The position numbers and the translations under genes are program-made. A stretch of DNA of 64,000 nt from Flavobacterium covae (GTDB taxonomy: Bacteria > Bacteroidota > Bacteroidia > Flavobacteriales > Flavobacteriaceae): positions 1,426,001-1,490,000 of the forward strand of contig CP067379.1 of NCBI GenBank assembly GCA_019565575.1. Direction: 5' to 3'. Numbering within the stretch: the first letter of the stretch is position 1; every line of letters starts with the position of its first letter. Under the pieces are notes generated by a model. That model was not told the DNA's origin, made no database searches, and worked only from the letters and a program-made list of their open reading frames with translations. Below are positions 10,094-20,791 of the stretch, one piece after another.

Positions 10094-10423
10094 TACCATT
10101 TAAACTTTGAAATTTTCTCATAATACTATTTTTTTATCCTTGAGACGGTCCAAAAAGTTCGCAATCTTGTTATTTCGACCAAAGAGAGAAATCACGTAAT
10201 TTTGATTATGAGACTCCTCCTTATGGAGTGACAAACTACATGTTGATCTAGACACCATCCTACCAAAAGCAATAAAAATTAGTGTTGGTTCTCGATGTGC
10301 TTTGGAATCGAACTAACGATGATTTCAATTATATACTGAACCATCTGTTCGAGTTGTTTTGAAATAAAAAAAACTATCCAGAATTTTACTTTTTAATCCA
10401 GTATATTTTAAGTTTAAATGGTA
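10094..10423. mobile_element. 330-bp MITE-like element, copy 1
   Basis: Bounded by a perfect 14-bp terminal inverted repeat: TACCATTTAAACTT at 10094-10107 and AAGTTTAAATGGTA at 10410-10423. The outer TA on each side would fit insertion at a TA dinucleotide. The interior has no credible gene. It closely matches 32339-32664 over its whole length, including the internal AAAAAGTTCGCAATCTTG and TTTTACTTTTTAATCCAGTA. Small size, inverted ends, no transposase and dispersed copies fit a non-autonomous (MITE) element. It lies between the nuo terminator and the 3' end of the SPOR gene. Confidence 0.8.
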
Positions 10424-10520
10424 TAAAAGTCATAGAAAAATATTTACATATATAATGAGCTTCATAAAACCAAAAAGATTTAAGAATACTTGATTTTTAC
10501 GTGGTAATTTGAAACAAGTA

Positions 10521-10911
10521 TTATTGTTTATTAGGTTTAATTAAAAAGGCATTAGGGTATTTTTTCTTTAAATCTGATAATTTTTTTCAGCTTCTATTCG
10601 TGTTTTAAAATTGCCAACCCAAACTTTATAAATAGGAGTATGAAATACAATGGTTCCGTCTAAATTTTTGTTGTTTTTTCGAAATTCAATTAATGTTTTT
10701 TTAGCTTCTTCGTTTTCCCCTGTAAAAATTTGAATTTTAAAATAATCATAAAGAGGAATATTGTTGTTTATTTTTCTTTTTCATTCAAAAGTTGTTCAAA
10801 TCTTGGATCTTGTTGAATGTTTTTTTGTGGATTTTGTGCATTTATAGATAGACTAAAAAAAGAAGAAATACTGATGTAAAGTGCAGATTTACAAAATGTT
10901 AAAATATTCAT
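10521..10911 (-). CDS. SPOR-domain secreted protein (two assembly frameshifts)
   Basis: Read on the minus strand from ATG at 10911: a signal peptide (about 24 residues ending SINAQ), a short charged linker, then an SPOR-like repeat: YDYFKIQIFTGENEEAKKTL, followed by FHTPIYKVWVGNFKTRIEAE and KKLSDLKKKYPNAFLI. SPOR domains bind denuded glycan strands of peptidoglycan, often at the division site. The frame is broken at two homopolymers: T5 at 10778-10782 and T7 at 10581-10587 (forward strand); one extra base in each restores a protein of about 130 residues ending KPNKQ. Each fragment alone is too short to be called by usual gene finders. A TAnnTTTG match (TACATTTG) lies 19 bp upstream of the start. 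Confidence 0.75.
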
Positions 10912-11013
10912 AATAAGTCATTTTTTAAGCAAATGTAAGATATAATTAAAAAATAATACCTTTTAAATTATTTAGAACAATTATAAATTAATATTTAAGA
11001 TATATTTAAGGTT

Positions 11014-11042
11014 TTGAGAATACTTCATAAGTCGTATTTTTG
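11014..11042 (+). promoter_or_regulatory. promoter of the act-cta operon
   Basis: TTG at 11014-11016, an 18-bp spacer, then TATTTTTG at 11035-11042. This matches the Bacteroidota housekeeping promoter (TTG, 17-23 bp, TAnnTTTG). An 85-nt leader precedes the actA start at 11128. Confidence 0.75.
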
Positions 11043-11127
11043 TCAGAGTTTTTTAAATGGTGTATTGTATTCGGTGCAATTTGTACTGTAGAAAATATGC
11101 CAAATTTAGATGATAACCATTTAATTT

Positions 11128-12465
11128 ATGAAAAAGGTGGGAAACCATAAATCGTTTTTAAGAGTAGTAGCGTTAAATCTAGCGTTTCTATTATCTGTTT
11201 CTTTAAGTTCTTTTGCTCAAGAACCTGCTGCTTCCAGCGCCAGCTGATGCTGCTGCGGCTCCAGCTGCTGCCGGAGATGCTGCTGCGGGGAAGGCTTTGT
11301 TTAACGCAAATTGTGCAGCATGTCACAAGTTAGATGCTAAAATGACAGGCCCAGCGCTTCGTGGTGTTGCAGAACGTCGTGATAGAGCTTGGTTAGGGCA
11401 GTGGATTAGAAATTCAAAAGGTTTAATTGCATCAGGAGATGCTGATGCTGTGAAAGTTTTTGAGGAGTTTAATAAGGTTCCAATGACAGCCTTTCCTCAG
11501 TTGTCAGATGCTGATATTGATAACATTATAGCCTATACTTCCAGAACCTAAAGAGGAAGTTAAAGCACCAGCTGCTGGTTCAGCTGTAAATGCTGGAGCT
11601 ACAGATTCTTCTGGTGTTTCTAATAACGTAGTGCTAGGATTGTTAGCAGTAGTGTTAGCGGTTTTAGTAGGAATGTTATATATGGTTTACAATACCTTAC
11701 GTAAAATTTCAGCTGCTAATGGAGTAGAAGTAAAAGATCGTAAGTTGAGTCTGTTGCCTTTATGGAAATCATTTGCTAGAAACCAATTCTTAGTGTTGGT
11801 GTCTACCATTTTGTTGATTTTAGTGAGTGCTTATTTCGCTTATGGTTATTTGATGCAAGTGGGTGTAGATCAGGATTATGCGCCAATTCAGCCTATCCAC
11901 TATTCTCATAAAATTCACGCAGGAGATAATGGTATTGATTGTAAATACTGTCACTCTGCAGCTCGTACAAGTAAAAATGCGGGTATTCCTTCATTGAATG
12001 TTTGTATGAACTGTCATAAAAACATTTCTGAATCTCAAGGAGATAAAGATTCTACTTATGTAGAATATACTAAAGAATTCTATACTGCTGAAATCCAAAA
12101 ATTATACGATGCAGTAGGATGGGATAAAACAGCTCAAAAATATACAGGAAAACAAAAACCAGTTAAATGGGTTAGAATTCACAATTTACAAGATTTTGTA
12201 TATTTTAATCACTCTCAACACGTTTCAGTTGCTGGAATTGAATGTCAAAAATGCCATGGTCCTGTAGAGACTTTTGAAATCATGAAGCAGCATTCTCCAT
12301 TAACTATGGGATGGTGTGTGAACTGTCACCGTGAAACAGCAGTTAAAGTAGAAGGAAATGCTTACTACGAGAAAATCCATGCTGAACTTTCTAAAAAAAT
12401 ACGGTGTAGACAAGTTGACTGCAGCGCAAATGGGAGGTTTAGAATGTGGTAAATGTCACTACTAA
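11128..12465 (+). CDS. actA: alternative complex III multiheme cytochrome ActA (three assembly frameshifts)
   Basis: Multiheme c-type cytochrome of the quinol:cytochrome c oxidoreductase, taking electrons from ActB. After an N-terminal signal peptide ending SSFAQ and an Ala/Pro-rich stretch, a monoheme domain (CAACH) precedes a membrane helix and five further sites: CKYCH, CMNCH, CQKCH, CVNCH and CGKCH. That makes six CXXCH motifs, one more than the pentaheme ActA usually described. Frame breaks: CTTCCAG at 11231-11237 and 11538-11544 (removing one C gives AASAPAD and IIAYTSEPKEE), and an A7 overcount at 12393-12399 (A6 gives ELSKKYGVDKLTAAQ). The repaired gene ends at 12465 and is about 445 residues. 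First gene of the act-cta operon. Confidence 0.92.
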
Positions 12466-12498
12466 TAATTTATTAAGAAGCTAATTTTTATATATAAT

Positions 12499-15400
12499 AT
12501 GTCATCAAACAAAAAATACTGGAAAAGTGTTGAGGAGCTAAACGAAAATAGCTCTATTGTTGAGACGCTTAGAAATAACGAGTTTGTTGAAGAAATTCCA
12601 ACAGATGAGTTTTTAGGTGATGCTGCTACACTTGCATCGTCTAATACAACACGTCGTGATTTTCTTAAGTATGTAGGATTCAGTACAGCTGCTGCAACTT
12701 TAGCGGCTTGTGAAGGTCCAGTGCATAAGTCTATCCCTTATGTAGTTCAACCTGAGGAAATCATTCCTGGAATTGCAGATTATTATGCTACTTCATTCTC
12801 GGATGGTTTTGATTTTGCTAATATCTTGGTAAAGACCCGTGAAGGGCGCCCTATTAAGATTGAAAATAACAAAATAGAAGGTGCAAACTTCCATGCTAAT
12901 GCTCGTGTTCATGCGTCTGTGTTATCGTTGTACGATAGCTTACGTCTAAAAACTTCGAAAATAGCTGGAAAAGAATCTTCTTGGACTGGAAGCAAATGCT
13001 ATGATTAAAGCTAGTATTGCTGGAAGCAAAAACGAAAGGAGGTAAAGTGGTTCTATTAACTAATACTTCTGCTTCACCATCTACAGATCGTTTAATCGGT
13101 CAGTTCCTAACAGCTAACCCTAATGCAAAGCATATAGTATATGATGCAGTATCTTCATCAGAAGCATTAGATGCTTTTCAAATGGTTTATGGTGAAAGAG
13201 CTTTAGCAGATTATGATTTCTCTAAAGCAAATGTAATTGTGTCAATTGGTGCTGATTTCTTAGGAGATTGGCAAGGTGGTAGTTTTGATGCAGCTTATGC
13301 CCAAGGACGTATTCCTCAAAATGGTAAAATGTCTAAACATTACCAATTTGAAGCAAATATGACATTATCTGGTGCTGCTGCTGATAAGCGCGTTCCTATG
13401 ACAGTTGCTGCCCAAAAACAAGCATTAGTTCAAATTTATAACATAATCACAGGTGCCTCTATAGGAACTTCAAATAATTCTGAAGTTGCAAAAGCAGCTC
13501 AACAATTAAAAGCAGCTGGAAGTAAAGGGGTATTGGTTTGTGGCATCGATGATAAAAATGCACAATTGTTAGTATTAGCAATTAACCGTGCGTTGTCAAG
13601 TGAAGCTTTCAATACAGGAAATACACGCCAAATCCGTAAAGGAAATAACGCAGATGTTAAACAATTAATTGCAGATATGAATTCAGGTGCTGTTCATACC
13701 TTAATTATGAATGGTGTTAATCCTGTTTATACTTTACACAATACTAAAGAGTTTACAGAGGCATTGAAAAAAGTAAAATTAGTAGTTACTTTTACAATGA
13801 AAGAAGATGAAACAGCTTTAAGTTCTACTATTGCTGTACCTACTCCTCATTATTTAGAATCTTGGGGTGATGTAAGCATCGTAAAAGGTAGCTATGCTAT
13901 CACACAGCCTACTATCCGTCCATTATTTGATACAGTTCAATTCCAAGATGCTTTATTGTCTTGGACTGGAAATGGTCAGTCATACTATGATTATATCCGT
14001 GGTGCTTATACTGGTGCTAAAACTTGGAACCAATTAGTACATGATGGTGTTGAATTTACAGTTTTACCATCTACTTCTGGTGCAAATACTGATTTCAATG
14101 CAGCAGCAGCAGTTTTAGCAAATGCTAAATCAGCAGGCATGGAATTAGTGTTATACACTAAAACAGGTATGGGTGATGGGCAACAAGCAAACAACCCTTG
14201 GTTACAAGAATTCCCAGACCCAATTACACGCGCTTCTTGGGATAACTACATTACTATGTCTAAAGCTGATGCTGAAGGTTTAGGGATTGAAAACTGGAAT
14301 GTTGCAAATGGTGGTTTGAATGGTCACACCGCTAACATCACTGTCAATAAAGTGAAGTTAGAAAATGTACCTGTTATGATTCAACCAGGTCAAGCTAAAG
14401 GAACTATCGGTTTAGCTTTAGGTTATGGTCGTAAAGCTTCTTTAAAAGAAGAAATGCAAGTGGGTGTTAACGCTTATCCTGTTTATACAAATTTTAATAC
14501 CGTACAAAATATTTCGGTTGAAAAAGGAAATGGCGAACATGAATTTGCTTGTGTACAGCTGCAAAAAACCTTAATGGGTCGTAACGATATCATTAAAGAA
14601 ACTACTTTAGAAATTTTTAATACAAAAGACGCTGCTGAATGGAATGTGATGCCAATGGTATCTCTAGATCATAAAGAAGTTCCTTCAACTTCAGTAGATT
14701 TGTGGGAATCTTTCGATAGAACTATCGGTCACCACTTCAATTTATCAATCGACTTGAATGCTTGTACAGGTTGTGGAGCATGTGTTATTGCGTGTCACGC
14801 TGAAAACAACGTTCCAGTGGTAGGTAAGTCAGAAGTAAGAAGAAGCCGTGATATGCACTGGTTACGTATCGACAGATACTATTCTTCTGAAACTACTTTC
14901 GAAGGTGATAACGAGAAAAAACATTCAGCTTCTGGTTTATTAGATTCAAGAAACAAATACATCGAGTTAGAATCTGCTTCTGAGAATCCTCAAGTAGTAT
15001 TCCAACCCGTAATGTGTCAGCACTGTAACCACGCTCCGTGTGAAACAGTATGTCCAGTTGCAGCAACTTCACATGGTCGTCAAGGTCAAAACCACATGGC
15101 GTACAACCGTTGTGTAGGTACTCGTTACTGTGCAAACAACTGTCCTTACAAAGTGCGTCGTTTCAACTGGTTCTTATACAATAAGAATGAAGAGTTTAAC
15201 TACCACATGAATGATGATTTAGGTCGTATGGCATTAAATCCAGACGTAAACTTACGTTCTCGTGGGGTTATGGAAAAATGTTCAATGTGTATCCAAATGA
15301 CACAAGCTACTATCTTAAAAGCGAAAAATGAAGGTCGTGTAATTCAAGATGGTGAATTCCAAACGGCATGTTCTAATGCATGTACTTCCAGGAGCTATGG

Positions 15401-15528
15401 TATTTGGTGATGTGAATGACAAGGAATCTCAAGTAGCTAAATTAGCAGCAGGAGAGCGTTCTTACCATTTATTAGAGCACATCGGAACACAGCCAAATGT
15501 GGTTTACCAAGTTAAAGTTAGAAATTAA
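12499..15528 (+). CDS. actB: alternative complex III iron-sulfur subunit ActB (three assembly frameshifts)
   Basis: Large subunit with a molybdopterin-oxidoreductase-like N-terminal part (without cofactor in this family) and a C-terminal iron-sulfur part that relays electrons to ActA. N-terminal TRRDFLKYVGFSTAAATLAAC is a Tat-type signal followed by a lipobox-like cysteine. The cluster motifs CTGCGACVIACHAENNVP, CQHCNHAPCETVCP, CVGTRYCANNCPYK and CSMC lie from about residue 750 on. Three frame breaks, all in CTGGAAG/CTTCCAG: 12986-12992, 13020-13026 and 15385-15391. Removing one base each gives SSWTEANAMIKASIAEAKTK and ACTSGAMVFGDVND, the latter fitting the family spacing. The true stop is 15526-15528. 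Confidence 0.94.
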
Positions 15529-15554
15529 TATTAATTGAAATAAGATAAAGGATT

Positions 15555-16961
15555 ATGTCGTCTCATTACGAAGCACCTATCAGAAAGCCTTTAGTACTTG
15601 GTAGCAAAAGCTACCATGATGTAACGGTAGACGTAGCTCGTCCTGTAGAAGGAAAAGCGAACAAACAATGGTGGACAGTATTTTATATCGCATTAGCTAT
15701 GTTCCTTTGGGGAGCTAGCTGTATGCTATACACTATAACCGAAGGTATTGGTACCTGGGGGTTAAATAAAACAGTAGGTTGGGCATGGGATATTACCAAC
15801 TTCGTATGGTGGGTAGGTATCGGTCACGCAGGTACATTAATTTCTGCCGTATTATTATTATTCCGTCAAAAATGGAGAATGGCTATTAACCGTTCAGCCG
15901 AAGCAATGACTATATTTTCAGTAGTTCAGGCTGGTCTATTTCCTATTATTCACATGGGACGTCCGTGGTTGGGTTATTGGGTGTTACCTATACCAAATCA
16001 ATTCGGTTCGTTATGGGTGAACTTCAACTCGCCATTATTATGGGACGTATTTGCAATTTCAACATACTTATCAGTTTCATTAGTTTTCTGGTGGACTGGT
16101 TTATTACCTGACTTTGCTATGTTACGCGACCGTGCGGTAACTCCATTTACAAAACACATTTACTCTATATTATCTTTTGGATGGTCAGGTAGAGCTAAAG
16201 ACTGGCAACGTTTTGAAGAGGTTTCTCTTGTATTAGCTGGTTTAGCTACTCCGTTAGTACTTTCAGTACACACGATTGTATCATTTGACTTTGCTACTTC
16301 GGTTATCCCAGGATGGCATACAACGATCTTACCTCCGTACTTCGTTGCAGGTGCGATTTTCTCTGGATTCGCGATGGTAAATACATTGTTGATTATCATG
16401 AGAAAAGTGTCGAACTTAGAAGATTATATCACGATCCAACATATTGAGTTAATGAATATCGTTATCATGATTACGGGTTCAATCGTAGGTTGTGCGTACA
16501 TCACTGAGTTATTCGTTGCTTGGTATTCAGGAGTAGAGTATGAGCAATATGCTTTCTTAAACCGTGCTACAGGTCCTTACTGGTGGTCATACTGGGCAAT
16601 GATGACTTGTAACGTATTCTCTCCACAGTTCATGTGGTTCAAGAAATTAAGAACGAGCATCATGTTCTCTTTTATCATCTCTATTGTTGTAAACATTGGT
16701 ATGTGGTTTGAGCGTTTCGTAATCATCGTAACTTCATTACACCGTGATTACTTACCATCTTCATGGACAATGTTCTCTCCAACATTTGTGGATATAGGTA
16801 TCTTCGTAGGTACAATTGGTTTCTTCTTTGTATTGTTCTTATTATATTCTAGAACATTCCCTGTAGTTGCTCAAGCAGAGGTTAAAACGATCTTGAAAAC
16901 ATCAGGTGATAACTACAAAGCAGATAGAGAAAAAAATGGTCATAATCACGATAATCACTAA
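15555..16961 (+). CDS. actC: alternative complex III membrane subunit ActC (NrfD-like)
   Basis: Integral membrane quinol-binding subunit of the NrfD/PsrC family, 468 residues with about ten hydrophobic helices. Family signature GIGHAGTLISAVLLLFRQKW is at about residue 92, followed by FPIIHMGRPWLGYW. The quinol site lies on the periplasmic side facing ActB. The C-terminus ends in the His-rich KNGHNHDNH. Uninterrupted; actD starts 6 bp after the stop. Confidence 0.95.
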   Translation: MSSHYEAPIRKPLVLGSKSYHDVTVDVARPVEGKANKQWWTVFYIALAMFLWGASCMLYTITEGIGTWGLNKTVGWAWDITNFVWWVGIGHAGTLISAVLLLFRQKWRMAINRSAEAMTIFSVVQAGLFPIIHMGRPWLGYWVLPIPNQFGSLWVNFNSPLLWDVFAISTYLSVSLVFWWTGLLPDFAMLRDRAVTPFTKHIYSILSFGWSGRAKDWQRFEEVSLVLAGLATPLVLSVHTIVSFDFATSVIPGWHTTILPPYFVAGAIFSGFAMVNTLLIIMRKVSNLEDYITIQHIELMNIVIMITGSIVGCAYITELFVAWYSGVEYEQYAFLNRATGPYWWSYWAMMTCNVFSPQFMWFKKLRTSIMFSFIISIVVNIGMWFERFVIIVTSLHRDYLPSSWTMFSPTFVDIGIFVGTIGFFFVLFLLYSRTFPVVAQAEVKTILKTSGDNYKADREKNGHNHDNH

Positions 16962-16967
16962 TAAGTC

Positions 16968-17491
16968 ATGAGTCATAAAGTTATACATGCACTATATAAT
17001 GATGATGATGTGTTAATGGATGCTGTAAAAGCGACCCGTAAAGCACACCACCATATCGAAGAAGTCTATACTCCATTCCCGGTTCACGGTTTAGATAAAG
17101 CAATGGGGTTAGCACCAACAAGAATTGCTATTGCAGCATTCTTATATGGATGTACAGGTTTATCATTTGCTACTTGGTTATTGAATAATATCATGATTAA
17201 TGATTGGCCTCAAGATATTGGAGGTAAACCAAGTTTTGCATTTTATCAAAATATGCCCGCTTTTGTGCCGGTAATGTTTGAAGAAACTGTATTTTTGCCG
17301 CTCACTTAATGGTAATTACTTTTTATATGAGAAGTAAACTATGGCCATTTAAAGAAGCTGAAAATCCAGATGTACGTACAACAGACGACCATTTTTTAAT
17401 GGAGGTAGCTGTTAATAATAATGAAGACGAATTAACTTCTTTCTTACAAAGCACGGGTGCTGTGGAAGTGAAAGTGGTAGAAAAGCATTAA
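16968..17491 (+). CDS. actD: alternative complex III subunit ActD (DUF3341, one assembly frameshift)
   Basis: Small membrane subunit with two transmembrane helices, DUF3341 family. Begins MSHKVIHALYNDDDVLMDAVK and has the IEEVYTPFPVHGLDKAMGL motif that defines the family. A T5 run at 17293-17297 should be T6: this gives VFFAAHLMVITFYMRSKLWP and continues to the stop at 17491. Restored length is about 174 residues, as expected. actE follows by 6 bp. Confidence 0.93.
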
Positions 17492-17497
17492 TAGATT

Positions 17498-18046
17498 ATG
17501 AGAAGAGTAGTATATTCCTTAACAGCAATAATGGGGTTATCTTCATTACTGTTTTCATGTAAAAGTGATGATAAGCCAAACTATCAGTTTTTTCCAAATA
17601 TGTATGAGTCAGTGGCTTATGAGACTTATTCTGAATCAAATGCTTTCAAAAATGGTAAAGAAGGACAATTACCTGCTCAAGGTTCTATCAAGAGAGGTTT
17701 TGTTCCTTATGAATTACCTAATACTCCAGCTGGATATGAAGCATCAAAAGCAATGAAATCTCCTTTAGATTCTTCTGCTGTAAACATGGAGAAAGGTAAA
17801 GAATTATTTGATATTTACTGTATTTCTTGTCATGGTGAAAAAGGAGATGGTAAAGGTAAATTAGTTCAAAGAGAAAAGTTCTTAGGAGTACCTAGTTATA
17901 AAGATCGTGCAATTACTGTAGGTAGTGTTTTTCACGTAGAAACGTATGGTTTAAATGCAATGGGTTCACATGCTAATCAATTAAATAAAAAAGAAAGATG
18001 GCAAGTGGCTGAGTACGTAATGAAACTTAAGTCTGAATTAAAATAA
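17498..18046 (+). CDS. actE: alternative complex III monoheme cytochrome c lipoprotein ActE
   Basis: Periplasmic monoheme cytochrome, 182 residues. The signal peptide ends in a lipobox (SSLLFSC at residues 15-21), so the protein is likely membrane-anchored. One heme site CISCHG is at about residue 108, followed by GDGKGKL; the candidate axial methionine is in GLNAMGSHANQL. The class is thought to hand electrons on to the oxidase or a soluble carrier. Intact; part of the operon with 6-19 bp spacers. Confidence 0.93.
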   Translation: MRRVVYSLTAIMGLSSLLFSCKSDDKPNYQFFPNMYESVAYETYSESNAFKNGKEGQLPAQGSIKRGFVPYELPNTPAGYEASKAMKSPLDSSAVNMEKGKELFDIYCISCHGEKGDGKGKLVQREKFLGVPSYKDRAITVGSVFHVETYGLNAMGSHANQLNKKERWQVAEYVMKLKSELK

Positions 18047-18065
18047 TAAAATACGCGATTAAGTT

Positions 18066-19560
18066 ATGTATACATTTTCAAGCAAATTAAGAACCTTATC
18101 ATTTGTTCTAATGGCACTTGGTCTCTTAGGAATAGGGTATGGTTTTTTCAATGCGCCTAAGACTACTGAGGACGTAGAAAAAATATTAGCAGCTGATGCA
18201 CATGGTGAACACCATGTTGCACCAGCACATGCTGACGCTAAGCATGAAATGACTTCTGAACATAAAGAAGAAACTCATGCAGATAAAACAGTTGCAACTG
18301 ATTCTGCTGTAGCTACTATGGAAGAATTAGATACTATAGCTGCGGCTAAAGGTGTAAAAGCAACAATGCACACAGAGGCAGCTTCTCACGAAGAAGTAAA
18401 ACATCAAGAAAAAGCTGTAGAAGGTACTGGAAGCAGTTTTACACGATGATCACAAAGAACATATTGAACATGTGTTTCATCAATTGCAAAATAAACCATG
18501 GGCAGCATTGTATGTGGGAGCATTATTTGTATTCTTGATCTCGCTGGGCGTATTAGCATTTTATGCTATTCAATGGGCAGCTCAAGTAGGTTGGTCTCCA
18601 GCTTTATTTAGAATAATGGAAGCAATTACATCTTATATCGCACCTGGTGGTATAATAGTATTTGTAATTTTAGTATTGGCAGGAATTCATATCAATCATT
18701 TATTTATATGGATGGATCCAGAAGTAGTAGCTCATGATCATTTGATTCAAGGGAAATCAGGATACTTAAATGTACCATTTTTCTTAATAAGAGCAGCTAT
18801 ATTTTTAGGAGGATGGATTTTTTATCGTTATTACACTCGTAAAAATTCGCTAACTTTAGATGAAACAAAAGATTTATCTTACTATAAAAAGAATTTTAAA
18901 GCATCTGCGGCATTCTTAGCATTTTTCTTAGTTTCTGAGTCTATGATGTCTTGGGATTGGATTATGTCAGTAGATCCACATTGGTTCTCTACCTTATTTG
19001 GATGGTATGTATTTGCCTCTTTCTTTGTAAGTGGTATTACTGTGATTGCTTTAATTACTTTATATTTAAAAACAAACGGATATTTAGAGTTTATCAATAA
19101 TAGCCATTTTCATGATTTAGCTAAATTTATGTTTGGTGTTTCTGTATTTTGGACTTATTTATGGTTTTCACAGTTCATGTTAATGTGGTATTCTAATATT
19201 CCAGAAGAGGTGACTTATTTTAAATTTAGAATTGAAAACTACAATTTACCATTCTTTGGTATGGTTGTTATGAACTTTATTTTTCCATTGTTAATTTTAA
19301 TTAATTCTGATTTTAAACGGGTACCTTGGATAATAACTATGGCTGGTGTTGTAATCTTATGTGGTCACTATTTAGATTTCCATAATATGATTTTTCCTGC
19401 AACTGTAGGTGATCAATGGTTTATCGGTGCAGCAGAAATCGGATCGGTAGCTTTCTTTGCAGGTTTATTTATTTACGTTGTATTTACTGCTTTAACTAAA
19501 GCTCCTTTATTAGCAAAAGGTAACCCTTATATCGAAGAAAGTAAACATTTTCATTATTAA
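18066..19560 (+). CDS. actF: alternative complex III membrane subunit ActF (one assembly frameshift)
   Basis: Second large membrane subunit, quinol:cytochrome c oxidoreductase quinone-binding subunit 2, with about ten hydrophobic helices. An N-terminal helix is followed by a His/Ala/Glu-rich loop (about residues 38-120, many HA, HE and HH pairs). The frame breaks at CTGGAAG 18427-18433; removing one G gives VEGTEAVLHDDHKEHIEHVF and joins the two parts exactly. SMMSWDWIMSVDPHWFSTLF near residue 300 is typical of the family. Restored length is about 497 residues. ctaC begins 19 bp after its stop. Confidence 0.93.
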
Positions 19561-19579
19561 TAATTAAACAAGAAAACAG

Positions 19580-20758
19580 ATGACAACTTTGTTGGTTCTA
19601 ACAGTTTTAGTCTTATTATCGATTGCTATATGGCAAATGACTAAAATTTTCGACTTGACTCAAGTGGGTAGAAAGGATGATGATTCACAAATTGCTACCG
19701 ATAATGATAATAAAGTTCATGGATATTTAATGATTGGTTTTCTTGGATTCCTTTACATTTTTATGATCTATGGATTGTTAAAATGGGGACATTTAGCTTT
19801 AGGTACGCCAGCATCTGAACATGGACCTGATTATGATCATTTAATGAGTATTTCATTAGGGATTATATTTTTAGTGCAAGCAATTACACAAGTATTATTA
19901 CATTATTTTGCCTTCAAATACAGAGGTGAAGAAGGTAGAAAAGCTTTGTATTATGCAGATAATGACAAATTAGAGTTTATTTGGACCATTATTCCTGTAA
20001 TAACTTTAGCAGGTTTGATCCTTTACGGTCTTTATACGTGGACAAATATCATGTTTGTTGATGAGAATGAAGATGTAATAGTTGTGGAGTTATATGCTAA
20101 ACAATTTAGTTGGGAGGCTCGTTATGCAGGTAAGGATAATGTGTTAGGTAAAGCAAATGTACGTTTAATTGAAGGAGTTAATACTTTAGGAGTTGATTTA
20201 AATGATCCTAATGCACAAGATGATATTGCGGTTCAAGAATTACATATTCCTAAAGGTAAAAAAGTATTATTCAAATTACGTTCACAAGATATTATTCACT
20301 CTGCCTATATGCCTCATTTTAGAGCGCAAATGAACTGTGTTCCAGGGATGGTAACTGAATTTGCTTTTACTCCTACTATGACAACAGATGAAATGCGTCA
20401 AGATCCTGCAATTGTAGAAAAAGTAGCTGCAATTAATAAAATAAGAGCAAAGAAAAGTGCTGAATTGTTAGCGCAAGGAAAAACAGCTTTAGATCCTTAT
20501 ACTTTTGATTATTTAGTTTTATGTAACAAGATTTGTGGAGCATCTCACTATAATATGCAGATGAAAATAGTGGTGGATACACCAGATCAATTTCAATCAT
20601 GGTTAAAAGATAAAGGTACTATCGTTAAAGCTGTGAAAGAAGAGCAAGCTGCAAAAGCGGCTGAAGTTGCGGGTGCTAAAAAAGAAGTAGAAGCTCCTAA
20701 AAAGGCGGATACTACAGTTGTAGCTGAAGTAGCTGATTCAACAGCTGTTAAAAAATAA
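19580..20758 (+). CDS. ctaC: cytochrome c oxidase subunit II
   Basis: Carries the CuA site that accepts electrons from cytochrome c. The CuA ligands are intact: the upstream histidine in QDIIHSAYMPHFR and the CNKICGASHYNM motif at about residue 314. Three N-terminal hydrophobic segments rather than the usual two. At 392 residues it is long; the extra length is an Ala/Lys/Glu-rich C-terminal tail (from about 340). No heme c motif follows, so it is not a caa3 type. Intact; ctaD follows after 33 bp. Confidence 0.95.
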   Translation: MTTLLVLTVLVLLSIAIWQMTKIFDLTQVGRKDDDSQIATDNDNKVHGYLMIGFLGFLYIFMIYGLLKWGHLALGTPASEHGPDYDHLMSISLGIIFLVQAITQVLLHYFAFKYRGEEGRKALYYADNDKLEFIWTIIPVITLAGLILYGLYTWTNIMFVDENEDVIVVELYAKQFSWEARYAGKDNVLGKANVRLIEGVNTLGVDLNDPNAQDDIAVQELHIPKGKKVLFKLRSQDIIHSAYMPHFRAQMNCVPGMVTEFAFTPTMTTDEMRQDPAIVEKVAAINKIRAKKSAELLAQGKTALDPYTFDYLVLCNKICGASHYNMQMKIVVDTPDQFQSWLKDKGTIVKAVKEEQAAKAAEVAGAKKEVEAPKKADTTVVAEVADSTAVKK

Positions 20759-20791
20759 TATAACCTAATCAAGAAATTTAAATAGAAATAT

